Below are positions 1-8,402 of a stretch of DNA of 64,000 nucleotides, in pieces. Source of the DNA: Streptomyces sp. NBC_01210 (GTDB taxonomy: Bacteria > Actinomycetota > Actinomycetes > Streptomycetales > Streptomycetaceae). The translations under genes were made by a program, and so were the position numbers. The stretch spans positions 5,022,001 through 5,086,000 of the forward strand of contig NZ_CP108549.1 of assembly GCF_036010325.1 (NCBI RefSeq), read 5' to 3'. Each line of letters starts with the position of its first letter. The stretch's first letter is position 1. A model generated the notes under the pieces. It searched no databases. It was not told where the DNA came from and saw only the letters and a list, made by a program, of their open reading frames with translations.

Positions 1-982
1 AGCCTTCGTGCTCCAGGATCCCCGACTGTGCGATGAGATAGCCGAGTTGGGTCCGGCTGCCGCTGCCCAGCGAGGAGCCCAGCTTGGCGATATGGGCACG
101 GCAGGTACGGACGTTCATGCCGAGCCGCCGGGCGATGGCCTCGTCCACATGGCCCTCGACCAGCAGCTTGGCGATCGAGCGCTGGACGCCTGTGATGCCG
201 TCGAGCGGGGGGCCGTAGGAGACCTGCTCCTCCCACGGGATGCCGTGCAGCCAGAACTGCTCGAAGACGCCGACGAGATACTCGACGATTCCCTTGTGCC
301 GTAGCTCAAGTGCCGAGAGCCTGTCGCTACTTGCCGGTATGAACGCCACTTTCCGGTCGACAATGATCAGCCGGTCGATGATCTCCTCGAGCGTGCGCAC
401 CTCCACGCCGGACGGGCCGACCTGCTCCATGTAGGCCAGGGTGGCCGGGTGGTGGCGGGCCGTGTGCTGGTAGAGCGTCCGCATCCGTACACCGCGGTCG
501 ATCAGCGGCTCCACGCGTCGCAGCGCCTTCTCCAGGATGTGCGGCTGTCGCCCGCTGCCGGGCTGCACCGTGAGAAGCTCCTCCGAACACTCTGCGGTGA
601 CCTGGTCAAGGGTTGTGTTGATGCGGTTGAGACCCTCGAGGACGGTGATCCCTTGTGGGACGGTGGAGTTCTGAGCACTGAACGCCATGAATGGCTCAAG
701 AGCATCGGTCAGAGCGACAGTTCGACGTCGGCGCTCTTGGATCTCCCGCTCGATGGGGTGTATCAGCTGTGTCAGCGCAGTGGTCGGCGGAACCGGACGG
801 AGCCATTGAGCGTCGTCGGGATCCGGATGCAGTAGGGCGAGATCGAAGAGACAGGGTGTGGGCTCCGCCTCTGACCGGGCTATTCGCCCGGTCCGCAGAG
901 CGGTGATGTACAGATTCTTCCCCGCCTCGCACAGCTCGCCGTCTGCGTGAGGGTGTCCCGTTTCGCCCCCCTTCGATGACAT
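1..982 (-). CDS. LuxR-type HTH regulator with TrmB/PLD-like sensor domain (3' end cut by window)
   Basis: The ORF reads leftwards from ATG at 982, preceded by GAGGGGG five bases upstream, and runs off the window edge after 327 codons. The N-terminal two thirds resembles the phospholipase-D-like effector region of TrmB-type regulators, including the segment RLIIVDRKVAFIPAS near residues 210-225. The end is a LuxR-type helix-turn-helix: GITGVQRSIAKLL, then DEAIARRLGMNVRTCRAHI. There is no phosphoacceptor domain, so it is probably a stand-alone, ligand- or peptide-responsive transcription factor. It is divergent from the repetitive-peptide operon with a gap of about 125 bp, which suggests it controls that operon. 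The ligand is unknown and the C-terminus is not visible. Confidence 0.85.
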   Translation of the reverse strand, partial: MSSKGGETGHPHADGELCEAGKNLYITALRTGRIARSEAEPTPCLFDLALLHPDPDDAQWLRPVPPTTALTQLIHPIEREIQERRRRTVALTDALEPFMAFSAQNSTVPQGITVLEGLNRINTTLDQVTAECSEELLTVQPGSGRQPHILEKALRRVEPLIDRGVRMRTLYQHTARHHPATLAYMEQVGPSGVEVRTLEEIIDRLIIVDRKVAFIPASSDRLSALELRHKGIVEYLVGVFEQFWLHGIPWEEQVSYGPPLDGITGVQRSIAKLLVEGHVDEAIARRLGMNVRTCRAHIAKLGSSLGSGSRTQLGYLIAQSGILEHEG

Positions 983-997
983 GTGCACCCCCTCAGG

Positions 998-1014
998 CTC
1001 CTGCATTACAGGAA
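998..1014. promoter_or_regulatory. Small inverted repeat between the regulator and the peptide operon
   Basis: TCCTG (999-1003) and CAGGA (1009-1013) are separated by CATTA, about 16 bases upstream of the regulator's ATG and 95 bases upstream of the peptide start. It is a plausible operator for the divergent LuxR-type protein, but the arms are short and could occur by chance. Confidence 0.3.
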
Positions 1015-1082
1015 CATGATGCCTGCCGTCGCTGGTGCAAGCGTTCGGAGTGAGACATCGTCTTATGCGCGGGGGAGGAGGA

Positions 1083-1148
1083 ATGATCAAAAGAGGTGGA
1101 GATCACCCATGTCTAGGACGCTTCGTGCTCTTTGTGCTCTTGCCATAG
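1083..1148 (+). CDS. Possible 21-codon leader ORF overlapping the peptide gene start
   Basis: ATG at 1083 follows a very strong purine-rich ribosome site (GGGGGAGGAGGA) and opens a 21-codon frame ending in TAG at 1146-1148. It overlaps the first 40 bases of the repetitive-peptide gene in another frame. The product (MIKRGGDHPCLGRFVLFVLLP) resembles nothing I know. It may be a translational-coupling or leader ORF, or the ribosome site may simply serve the ATG at 1109. Translation is not established. Confidence 0.3.
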   Translation: MIKRGGDHPCLGRFVLFVLLP

Positions 1149-1420
1149 CGGCGGCCGCGCTCGGTGCGGTGGCTTCCGGCGAGCCCTCCTGGGGTAGCTC
1201 TCCCGCCGGCGCTGTGACGGCAACCCCCGGCGAACCTTCGTGGGGCTTCGTTCCCGCGGACGCTGTGGCAGCAACGCCCGGTGAGCCCTCCTGGGGTTTC
1301 GTCGCAGCAGATGCGGCGCTTACCCCTGGTGAGCCTTCCTGGGGTGTAGCACCGGCGGCTGCCGCGGGCACTCCTGGTGAGCCTTCCTGGGGTGTCGCTC
1401 CGGCCCGCACGGACGCATGA
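1109..1420 (+). CDS. Secreted repetitive peptide precursor with five GEPSWG repeats
   Basis: This is a 103-residue protein. Residues 1-22 form a Sec-type signal peptide (SRTLR basic start, Ala/Leu core, LGAVA before the repeats). The rest is five exact GEPSWG hexapeptides at residues 24-29, 41-46, 58-63, 74-79 and 90-95, spaced 16-17 residues apart and joined by Ala/Thr/Pro-rich linkers; four are preceded by TP. The hexapeptide is invariant although its codons vary synonymously (GGC/GGT, GAG/GAA, CCC/CCT, TCC/TCG), which argues for selection on the peptide. The start was chosen for its ribosome site (GAGGTGGAG seven bases upstream). The stop overlaps the next gene (ATGA). It looks like a multi-copy precursor of a small signalling or modified peptide. 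I do not recognise a described family; function unknown. Confidence 0.85.
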   Translation: MSRTLRALCALAIAAAALGAVASGEPSWGSSPAGAVTATPGEPSWGFVPADAVAATPGEPSWGFVAADAALTPGEPSWGVAPAAAAGTPGEPSWGVAPARTDA

Positions 1421-1734
1421 CCGTTCCACCGGACGACCGGGTCTTCCGGCGTGAAATGGCTACGGCCTACCGATCGGGGTGGCATTTCATCGACCTCGTC
1501 ACGGCAATCCCCCACCGTGGCGACTCGTTGATGGTCACCCTCTTCGGGGAGCCGATCGTCGTGGCGCGCGAGGAGGATGAGGACGTCCGCGCGTATCGGT
1601 GCCTTCGCAGGCCCCGTGGGGCTCCGCAGCCCGTCCGCTGTGCCATCCGGTACGGCATGATTTTCGTCAATCTTGACCAGCGGGATCACCAGCTGGTCGA
1701 GCCCGACACCACCGCCACCCCCCGCAGTGCCTGA
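1417..1734 (+). CDS. Small Rieske-oxygenase-like protein lacking the [2Fe-2S] ligand set
   Basis: The 105-residue protein is translationally coupled to the repeat peptide by an ATGA overlap. Its layout follows the N-terminal Rieske domain of ring-hydroxylating oxygenases: GWHFIDLVTAIPHRGD (about 21-36), LFGEPIVVAREEDEDVRAY (42-60), a C..RRPRGAP segment (62-70) where CxHRG is expected, and PVR...GMIFVNLDQ (72-88). The second cluster loop (CPYHGW-type) is absent, and the first Cys/His pair is reduced to Cys with Arg/Pro. A normal Rieske cluster is therefore unlikely, and no catalytic iron domain follows. Candidate roles are binding, maturation or chaperoning of the GEPSWG peptide, inferred only from the operon. 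The family assignment is by motif reading. Confidence 0.7.
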   Translation: MTVPPDDRVFRREMATAYRSGWHFIDLVTAIPHRGDSLMVTLFGEPIVVAREEDEDVRAYRCLRRPRGAPQPVRCAIRYGMIFVNLDQRDHQLVEPDTTATPRSA

Positions 1735-1776
1735 GCGGTTCCCCCGTCGTTTTAAATCGCTCAGGTGCTTCCCCCA

Positions 1777-1821
1777 CACAGCGGCGCCATCGTGGACCTG
1801 AAACACGATGGCGCCGCTGTG
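1777..1821. terminator. Perfect 18-bp hairpin between convergent genes
   Basis: Arms at 1777-1794 and 1804-1821 are perfect complements around a 9-base loop (GACCTGAAA), followed by CTTTTCC on the plus strand. It sits between the Rieske-like gene and the convergent PPOX gene and probably terminates both. Confidence 0.85.
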
Positions 1822-1894
1822 CTTTTCCCGTACGGGGCTTCTCCCGTGCGGAAGCGGGACGGCCGACGGCAGCCGCGTCCCTCAGCCGCGTCCG

Positions 1895-2341
1895 TCAGCC
1901 GCGCCCCAGCGCCCGGTCCAGGGCGATTTCGATGAGCACCCGGTCCGGGTTGGGCGCCGGCATCCGCTCGTAGCGCTCCGCGTAGCGCCGTACCGCGTCC
2001 TCGATGAGCTCCGGCTCCGTGCGTACGGTCGCCCGCCCCTCCAGCGTCGCCCAGCGCCCCCTGTGGACCTGACAGACGGCCACGCGCGCCCCGCCCTGCC
2101 GGTCCGCGGCCAGGATGTTGGCCACCTTCCTGCTGCTCTTGTTGGTGATGATGCGGGCGAGCCCCGCCTCGGGGTCGTACGTCACGCCCACCGGCACGAC
2201 GTGCGGGCTGCCGTCCGGACGCTGTGTCGTGAGTGTGCACAGATGGTATTCACGCCAGAACGCGAGGTACTCGGGACCGGGGTTGCGTACGTCGATGGCC
2301 ATGGTCTGCAGGGTAGTGGCGGCAATGGTTCGCGTCGGCAT
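1895..2341 (-). CDS. PPOX-class (pyridoxamine-phosphate-oxidase-fold) F420/FMN-dependent oxidoreductase
   Basis: The product has up to 148 residues. It has the split-barrel flavin/F420-binding pattern LCTLTTQRPDGSPHVVPVG, followed by NKSSRKVANI and a GRWATLEGRATV strand, and is typical in length for single-domain actinobacterial F420-dependent PPOX proteins. These reduce or bind small electrophilic substrates using F420H2 or FMN; the substrate cannot be read from sequence. The start at 2341 gives an N-terminal extension; an internal ATG at 2302 (MAIDVRNPGPEYL) may be the true start, and neither has a strong ribosome site. It is divergent from clpB, and the HspR box lies only 18 bases upstream of the 2341 start, so it may share heat-shock control. 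Confidence 0.85.
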   Translation of the reverse strand: MPTRTIAATTLQTMAIDVRNPGPEYLAFWREYHLCTLTTQRPDGSPHVVPVGVTYDPEAGLARIITNKSSRKVANILAADRQGGARVAVCQVHRGRWATLEGRATVRTEPELIEDAVRRYAERYERMPAPNPDRVLIEIALDRALGRG

Positions 2342-2358
2342 GTCCTGGCCCGCCCATA

Positions 2359-2379
2359 CTTGAGTGAAGTAGACTCAAC
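2359..2379. promoter_or_regulatory. HAIR element (HspR operator) upstream of clpB
   Basis: CTTGAGT (2359-2365), seven bases, then ACTCAAC (2373-2379) matches the HspR-associated inverted repeat CTTGAGT-N7-ACTCAAG with one mismatch. HspR is known to repress dnaK, clpB and lon in Streptomyces. The box is 65 bases upstream of the clpB start and also precedes the divergent PPOX gene. Confidence 0.9.
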
Positions 2380-2443
2380 TTAGTGCAGGTTGAATGAGTC
2401 AGTGTTGAGGGAAGAGTCCCTACAGCGAGGAGGAGAGGCCGCA

Positions 2444-5029
2444 GTGGACGCCGAGCTGACCAACAAGAGCCGGGATGCGATCAACGCCGCCACCACTCGG
2501 GCCGTGTCCGAGGGGCATCCCGATCTGACCCCCACGCATCTGCTGCTCGCGCTGCTCGCGGGCCAGGACAACGAGAACATCACCGATCTGCTGGCCGCGG
2601 TCGAGGCCGACCAGGCCGCCGTACGGTCCGGGGCGGAGCGTCTGCTGGCCGCGCAGCCCAGCGTCACCGGGTCCACCGTCGCGCCGCCGCAGCCCAACCG
2701 CGAGCTGCTCGCCGTCATCGCCGACGCAGCGCAGCGGGCCAAGGAACTCGGGGACGACTACATCTCCACCGAGCATCTCCTCATCGGAATCGCCGCCAAG
2801 GGCGGGCAGACCGGGGAGGTGCTGGACCAGCAGGGGGCCACGGCGAAGAAGCTGCTGGCCGCGTTCGAGACGGTAAGGGGAGGGCGCCGGGTGACCACCC
2901 CCGACCCTGAGGGGCAGTACAAGGCGCTGGAGAAGTTCGGTACGGACTTCACCGCCGCGGCCCGCGAGGGCAAGCTCGACCCGGTCATCGGCCGGGACCA
3001 GGAGATCCGTCGCGTGGTGCAGGTGCTGTCGCGGCGTACGAAGAACAACCCCGTCCTCATCGGTGAGCCCGGCGTCGGGAAGACCGCGGTCGTCGAGGGC
3101 CTCGCCCAGCGGATCGTGAAGGGCGACGTGCCCGAGTCGCTCAGGAACAAGCGGCTGGTCTCGCTCGACCTCAGCGCGATGGTCGCGGGTGCGAAGTACC
3201 GCGGTGAGTTCGAGGAGCGGCTGAAGACCGTCCTCTCCGAGATCAAGGAGAGCGACGGCCAGATCATCACCTTCATCGACGAGCTGCACACCGTCGTGGG
3301 CGCCGGCGCGGGCGGCGACTCGTCCATGGATGCGGGCAACATGCTGAAGCCGATGCTGGCGCGCGGCGAGCTGCGCATGGTCGGCGCGACGACGCTCGAC
3401 GAGTACCGCGAGCGGATCGAGAAGGACCCCGCGCTGGAGCGGCGGTTCCAGCAGGTGATGGTCGCCGAGCCGTCCGTGGAGGACACGATCGCGATCCTGC
3501 GCGGGCTCAAGGGCCGGTACGAGGCACACCACAAGGTGCAGATCGCGGACTCGGCTCTGGTCGCCGCCGCGACGCTCTCGGACCGGTACATCACCTCGCG
3601 CTTCCTGCCGGACAAGGCCATCGACCTTGTCGACGAAGCCGCCTCCCGGCTCCGTATGGAGATCGACTCGTCGCCTGTCGAGATCGATGAACTCCAGCGC
3701 TCGGTCGACCGGTTGAAGATGGAGGAGCTCGCCCTCAAGAACGAGACCGATCCGGGCTCCATGCAGCGCCTGGAGAAGCTGCGCCGCGACCTCGCCGACA
3801 AGGAGGAGGAGCTGCGCGGCCTCACCGCGCGCTGGGAGAAGGAGAAGGAGGGCCTCAACCGCGTGGGTGCGCTGAAGGAGAAGCTCGACGAACTGCGCGG
3901 CCAGGCCGAGCGGGCCCAGCGCGACGGCGACTTCGACACCGCGTCCAAGCTGCTGTACGGGGAGATCCCGGGCCTGGAACGGGAGTTGGAGGAGGCGGCG
4001 GAGGCCGAGAAGGAAGCGGCCAAGGACACCATGGTCAAGGAGGAGGTCGGCCCGGACGACATCGCGGACGTGGTCGGCTCCTGGACCGGGATCCCGGCCG
4101 GGCGGCTGCTCGAGGGCGAGACGCAGAAGCTGCTGCGCATGGAGCAGGAGCTGGGAAGGCGGCTGATCGGCCAGACCGAGGCGGTGCGGGCGGTGTCCGA
4201 CGCGGTCCGGCGCACCCGGGCCGGGATCGCCGACCCCGACCGGCCGACCGGCTCGTTCCTCTTCCTCGGCCCGACCGGTGTCGGCAAGACCGAGCTGGCG
4301 AAGGCCCTCGCCGACTTCCTCTTCGACGACGAGCGGGCCATGGTCCGCATCGACATGAGCGAGTACGGGGAGAAGCACTCCGTGGCCCGGCTGGTCGGCG
4401 CTCCTCCCGGGTACGTCGGCTACGAGGAGGGCGGCCAGCTCACCGAGGCGGTGCGGCGGCGTCCGTACTCCGTCGTGCTGCTCGACGAGGTGGAGAAGGC
4501 GCATCCCGAGGTCTTCGACATCCTGCTCCAGGTCCTCGACGACGGCCGGCTGACGGACGGGCAGGGCCGGACGGTGGATTTCCGCAACACGATCCTGGTC
4601 CTGACGTCGAACCTCGGCAGCCAGTACCTGGTCGAGCCGCTCACCTCGGAGGAGGAGAAGCGGGAGCAGGTCCTGGAGGTGGTCCGGGCGACCTTCAAGC
4701 CGGAGTTCCTGAACCGGCTGGACGATCTGGTGGTCTTCTCGGCACTGTCCCGCGACGAGCTCGCGCACATCGCGAAGCTCCAGATCGACCGCCTCGCGCA
4801 GCGCCTCGCCGAGCGCAGGCTCTCGCTGGAGGTCACCCCGGCGGCGCTGGAGTGGCTGGCCGACGAGGGCAACGACCCGGCGTACGGGGCGCGCCCGCTG
4901 CGCCGTCTGGTGCAGACGGCGATCGGCGACCGCCTCGCGAAGGAGATCCTCGCGGGTGAGGTCGCGGACGGCGACACGGTACGGGTGGACCGTTTCGAGG
5001 ACGGCCTGATCGTGGGCAAGGCGGGCTGA
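2444..5029 (+). CDS. clpB: ATP-dependent disaggregase ClpB
   Basis: This is an 861-residue Hsp100 chaperone that, with DnaK, pulls polypeptides out of aggregates through its hexameric pore. In order: Clp N-domain repeats (about 1-150); first AAA+ domain with Walker A GEPGVGKT near residue 207, Walker [14 protein letters not shown] and pore loop [10 protein letters not shown]; a coiled-coil M-domain (about 400-520) that distinguishes ClpB from ClpC; second AAA+ domain with GPTGVGKT near 610, pore loop GYVGYEEGG and sensor segment LTSNLGS. GTG at 2444 is chosen because AGGAGGAGAG lies just upstream and it yields [11 protein letters not shown]; the in-frame TTG at 2390 lies close to the HspR box and lacks a site. 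Heat-shock control by HspR is expected. Confidence 0.98.
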   Translation: MDAELTNKSRDAINAATTRAVSEGHPDLTPTHLLLALLAGQDNENITDLLAAVEADQAAVRSGAERLLAAQPSVTGSTVAPPQPNRELLAVIADAAQRAKELGDDYISTEHLLIGIAAKGGQTGEVLDQQGATAKKLLAAFETVRGGRRVTTPDPEGQYKALEKFGTDFTAAAREGKLDPVIGRDQEIRRVVQVLSRRTKNNPVLIGEPGVGKTAVVEGLAQRIVKGDVPESLRNKRLVSLDLSAMVAGAKYRGEFEERLKTVLSEIKESDGQIITFIDELHTVVGAGAGGDSSMDAGNMLKPMLARGELRMVGATTLDEYRERIEKDPALERRFQQVMVAEPSVEDTIAILRGLKGRYEAHHKVQIADSALVAAATLSDRYITSRFLPDKAIDLVDEAASRLRMEIDSSPVEIDELQRSVDRLKMEELALKNETDPGSMQRLEKLRRDLADKEEELRGLTARWEKEKEGLNRVGALKEKLDELRGQAERAQRDGDFDTASKLLYGEIPGLERELEEAAEAEKEAAKDTMVKEEVGPDDIADVVGSWTGIPAGRLLEGETQKLLRMEQELGRRLIGQTEAVRAVSDAVRRTRAGIADPDRPTGSFLFLGPTGVGKTELAKALADFLFDDERAMVRIDMSEYGEKHSVARLVGAPPGYVGYEEGGQLTEAVRRRPYSVVLLDEVEKAHPEVFDILLQVLDDGRLTDGQGRTVDFRNTILVLTSNLGSQYLVEPLTSEEEKREQVLEVVRATFKPEFLNRLDDLVVFSALSRDELAHIAKLQIDRLAQRLAERRLSLEVTPAALEWLADEGNDPAYGARPLRRLVQTAIGDRLAKEILAGEVADGDTVRVDRFEDGLIVGKAG

Positions 5030-5169
5030 GGCGGTGCGGGGGCCGTCTTGCCGAGGCGAATGGCTCCGGCCGGAAATGTCAGACTGCATCGGATCGGGTG
5101 AGTCGGGGGTTGCCATGCCCCGCCGGACATGGGAGAGGATGGCGGGAACCGTACGAAGGGAAATACACG

Positions 5170-5721
5170 GTGACCATCGATCCGTCCTCGATTCCTAATT
5201 TCGGGGGCCAGCCCCAGCCGCAGGCCGCAGGACCGGCGGGCCCCGTCGTTCCCGATCAGGACCTGGTCAAGCAGCTCCTCGATCAGATGGAGCTCAAGTA
5301 CGTCGTCGACGACGAGGGCGACCTCGCCGCGCCGTGGGAGGAATTCCGCACGTACTTCATGTTCCGCGGCGAGGAAGACCAGCAGGTCTTCTCGGTGCGG
5401 ACCTTCTACGACCGTCCGCACGCCCTTGAGGAGAAGCCCAAGCTCCTCGACGCGATCGACGACTGGAACCGCCGCACCCTGTGGCCGAAGGTCTACACGC
5501 ATATCCACGACGAGGACGAGGACGCACCCAGCACGGTCCGCCTCATCGGCGAGACGCAGATGCTGATCGGCATGGGCGTCAGCCTGGAGCACTTCGTGTC
5601 GTCGACGGTCAGCTGGGTCCGGGCCTCGATCGAGTTCGACAAGTGGCTCGTGGAGCAGCTCGGCCTGGAGCCGTCGGACGAGCAGTCCGCCGACGAGAAG
5701 CCCGCCGACGACGAGGCCTGA
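5170..5721 (+). CDS. YbjN domain-containing protein
   Basis: The protein has 183 residues, from GTG at 5170 with AAGGGA about 6-11 bases upstream. After a Pro/Gln/Gly-rich linker (about 10-35), a YbjN-type fold (related to type III secretion chaperone-like proteins) runs from VKQLLDQMELKYVVDDEGDLAAPWEEF through TYFMFRGEEDQQVFSVRTFYD to WVRASIEFDKWLVEQLGLE, with an acidic tail (DEQSADEKPADDEA). YbjN proteins are regulators or adaptors in enterobacteria; in actinobacteria their role is not defined. It follows clpB by 140 bp without an obvious terminator, so it could be read from the clpB transcript. Confidence 0.85.
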   Translation: MTIDPSSIPNFGGQPQPQAAGPAGPVVPDQDLVKQLLDQMELKYVVDDEGDLAAPWEEFRTYFMFRGEEDQQVFSVRTFYDRPHALEEKPKLLDAIDDWNRRTLWPKVYTHIHDEDEDAPSTVRLIGETQMLIGMGVSLEHFVSSTVSWVRASIEFDKWLVEQLGLEPSDEQSADEKPADDEA

Positions 5722-5742
5722 GCGGCCCCCCGGCAGCACCGG

Positions 5743-7050
5743 CTACGGCGCCAGCGGGGACAGTGTCACCAGATACGTCCCGTAGGCGAACGACAGCCCG
5801 GCCAGCGCGACGGTCACCACGACCGCCGCACTCGGCCGGGCTTTCGTCATGACGCGGGCCACCGGCAGCAGCAGCGGAAAGGCCGGCAGCAGAAAGCGCG
5901 GCTTGGACTCGAAGAAGCCGGAGCCGCCGACCGTGATCAGCACCAGCACGATGGTGTAGACGAACACCGCCAACGGCGGCCGCTCCAGAGCGAACAGCAC
6001 GAACAGGACCACCGCCGCCGCGACGATCAGCAGCGCCACCACGGGTGGGAACATCGCCGGGCGCAGCACGATGTCGCGCACCACCTTCAGCGCTCCGATC
6101 CCGAAGTCGAAGCGCGAGTTCCAGCCGCGCTGCACGGCGAAGTACCCGTCCAGCGGGTCGCCCTTACGGAAGCCGACGAAGAGCACATAGCCGCACCAGC
6201 CGAGCGGGGCCACGGCCGCGCCCGTCCAGATCCGCCACCCCGGGCGCTCGCCCCGCCGGTACGCCTTGGACACCTCGTACGCCGCCACCGCGAGCACCGC
6301 CGCGGCCACCGCGATCCCGTTGGGCCGGGAGAGCCCGGCGAGTGTCGCGAGCGTGCCCGCCCACACCCAGCGGCGGGTGAGCAGCGCGTACAGCGACCAG
6401 GCGGCGAACGCGGTGAGCACCGGCTCCGTGTACGCCATGGAGAGCACGATCGAGTGCGGCAGCAGGCCCCAGAGCAGGACCACCGCGGTCGCGATGCGCC
6501 GCCCGCTCAGCCGCTCGACGACCGCGTAGATGCCCCAGGCGGCCGCCGCGGCCGCGGACCAGGAGAGCAGCAGCCCGGCAGTGCCGCTGGTCACCGGCAG
6601 CAGGGTTGTCACCCCGCGCAGCAGCCCCGGGTAGAGCGGGAAGAACGCCAGATCGCTCTGGACCGAGCCGTCCGGCCAGCGCAGGACGCGGCCGTAGCCG
6701 TGCTCGGCGATCAGCATGTACCAGTCGGAGTCCCAGGCACGGGCCACGAGCATCCGGGGCGAGCGCCCGATGTGCCAGGCCCAGCCCGCCATCACCAGCA
6801 GCCCGGCCAGCCGCGCCGCCGCGAACAGCCCCAGCGCGGGGGCTGCCCTCAGCAGCGCGGTGCGCCAGCGGGGAGCGGGCCTGGCAGCCGCCGCCGCTGC
6901 GCTGTCGAAAGTGTCGGCGGACAGGGTGCACCTCCGGGCGCGCGCAGGGGGTCGGTCAACCCGACCTTGTGCCGCCCAAGGCGCACGCGCGAGCGCTGCG
7001 CAGCAGATGGTGCTGGTTCTTACCCGGTCGGCTGAAGGTGTGCGTGTCAC
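5743..7050 (-). CDS. Polytopic glycosyltransferase, PIG-V/mannosyltransferase type
   Basis: The protein has up to 435 residues and about 8-10 hydrophobic segments. After the first membrane span comes ARAWDSDWYMLIAEHGY, matching the acidic, Asp-containing loop of GT-C enzymes that use polyprenol-phosphate sugars. FFPLYPGLLRG and LSRPNGIAV are typical of PIG-V-like mannosyltransferases. It probably transfers a hexose, perhaps mannose, from a lipid carrier on the outer face of the membrane; the acceptor is unknown. The first 40 residues (Arg/Ala-rich) are probably not coding. A GGAGGTG site near 6931 suggests translation starts close to LSADTFDS, although no standard start codon sits there. Confidence 0.8.
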   Translation of the reverse strand: MTRTPSADRVRTSTICCAALARAPWAAQGRVDRPPARARRCTLSADTFDSAAAAAARPAPRWRTALLRAAPALGLFAAARLAGLLVMAGWAWHIGRSPRMLVARAWDSDWYMLIAEHGYGRVLRWPDGSVQSDLAFFPLYPGLLRGVTTLLPVTSGTAGLLLSWSAAAAAAWGIYAVVERLSGRRIATAVVLLWGLLPHSIVLSMAYTEPVLTAFAAWSLYALLTRRWVWAGTLATLAGLSRPNGIAVAAAVLAVAAYEVSKAYRRGERPGWRIWTGAAVAPLGWCGYVLFVGFRKGDPLDGYFAVQRGWNSRFDFGIGALKVVRDIVLRPAMFPPVVALLIVAAAVVLFVLFALERPPLAVFVYTIVLVLITVGGSGFFESKPRFLLPAFPLLLPVARVMTKARPSAAVVVTVALAGLSFAYGTYLVTLSPLAP

Positions 7051-7067
7051 TCGTGACAGCGGGCGGT

Positions 7068-8258
7068 TCAGCCGTTACTGAGCCCCTTCAGGCGGGTCAC
7101 GGCCTCCTGGAGCACCGACTCACGCTTGCAGAACGCGAATCGGACGAACGGCGCGCCCTGGTCGCGGTGGTCGTAGAAGACCGCGTTCGGGATGGCGACG
7201 ACCCCGCACCGTTCCGGCAGCGCCCGGCAGAAGGCGAAGCCGTCGTTCTCGCCCAGGGACCGGATGTCGGTGGTGACGAAGTACGTGCCCGCCGGGCGGT
7301 AGACCTCGAAGCCGGCATCCACCAGACCCGCGCTCAGCAGATCCCGCTTGGCCCGCAGACCGTCCCGCAGGTCCTCGAAGTACGTGTCCGGCAGCCGTAG
7401 CGCCTCGGCCACCGCGTACTGGAACGGCCCCGCCGACACGTACGTCAGGAACTGCTTCGCCGACCGGACCGCCGTGACCAGCTCGGGCGACGCCGTCAGC
7501 CAGCCGACCTTCCAGCCGGTGAACGAGAACGTCTTGCCGGCCGAGGAGATGGTCACCGTGCGCTCGCGCATCCCGGGGAAGGAAACGATCGGGACGTGCT
7601 CGCCGTCGAAGGCGAGATGCTCGTACACCTCGTCGGTGACGACGAGCAGATCACGCTCGACGGCGAGTGCGGCGATCGACGCCAGCTCCTCGCGCGTGAG
7701 CACCGTGCCGGTCGGATTGTGCGGCGTGTTGAGCAGGATCAGCCGGGTCCGGTCGGTGATCGCGTCCCGCAGTTCGTCCAGGTCGAGGTGGTACGAGCCG
7801 TCCCGCGGCCGCAGCGTCACCGGTACCCGCGTCCCGCCCGCCAGCGCGATGCACGCGGCGTACGAGTCGTAGTAAGGCTCCAGCGCGATGACCTCGTCGC
7901 CCGGCTCCACCAGCGCGAGCAGCGCCGCCGCGATCGCCTCCGTCGCCCCCGCCGTGACCAGGACCTCCGTGTCGGGGTCGTACGACAGGCCGTACCGCCG
8001 CTGCTGGTGGTCGGTGATCGCGGTGCGCAGCTCGGGGACCCCGGGACCCGGCGGGTACTGGTTGCCACGGCCGTCGCGCAGCGCCCGTACCGCCGCCTCC
8101 CTGATCTCCTCGGGGCCGTCCGTGTCGGGGAAGCCCTGGCCGAGGTTGATCGACCCGGTCCGTACGGCCAGCGCCGACATCTCCGCGAAGATCGTCGTGC
8201 CGAATTCCGCCAGCCGGCGGTTGAGCAGCGGTCGTGGTCCGGGTTCGCGTCCAGTCAT
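7068..8258 (-). CDS. Class I/II pyridoxal-phosphate aminotransferase
   Basis: This fold-type I aminotransferase has 396 residues. Recognisable parts are NLGQGFPDTDGP (substrate loop), VLVTAGATEA, the Asn of LLNTPHNPTG, the PLP-binding Asp of VVTDEVYEHL and the Schiff-base lysine in SSAGKTFSFTGWK (about residue 242). The sequence fits the branch that contains kynurenine-oxoglutarate/methionine aminotransferases and actinobacterial N-succinyldiaminopimelate aminotransferases, so it could act in lysine biosynthesis, but the substrate is unproven. ATG at 8258 has AGGA eight bases upstream; an in-frame ATG at 8267 has its purines too close. It ends 18 bp before the mannosyltransferase-like gene and may be co-transcribed with it. 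Confidence 0.9.
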   Translation of the reverse strand: MTGREPGPRPLLNRRLAEFGTTIFAEMSALAVRTGSINLGQGFPDTDGPEEIREAAVRALRDGRGNQYPPGPGVPELRTAITDHQQRRYGLSYDPDTEVLVTAGATEAIAAALLALVEPGDEVIALEPYYDSYAACIALAGGTRVPVTLRPRDGSYHLDLDELRDAITDRTRLILLNTPHNPTGTVLTREELASIAALAVERDLLVVTDEVYEHLAFDGEHVPIVSFPGMRERTVTISSAGKTFSFTGWKVGWLTASPELVTAVRSAKQFLTYVSAGPFQYAVAEALRLPDTYFEDLRDGLRAKRDLLSAGLVDAGFEVYRPAGTYFVTTDIRSLGENDGFAFCRALPERCGVVAIPNAVFYDHRDQGAPFVRFAFCKRESVLQEAVTRLKGLSNG

Positions 8259-8402
8259 GGTCGACATCCTGTGCCCAAGCTCTGGAGTTGCTCAAGTCTG
8301 CTTTGGGTCTTCGGAGCCGGGGGCATCCCCCTCTCACACAAGAAGCGGTCACGCAAAGACGCGGGGGGCTCGCTTCGGGGGAATGGAAGGACGGTGAGAG
8401 CA

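Noticed and set aside
2420..5116. 898-codon open frame antisense to clpB
   Set aside because: A GC-rich shadow frame: Leu/Arg/Val-rich without family resemblance, opposite a fully conserved ClpB.
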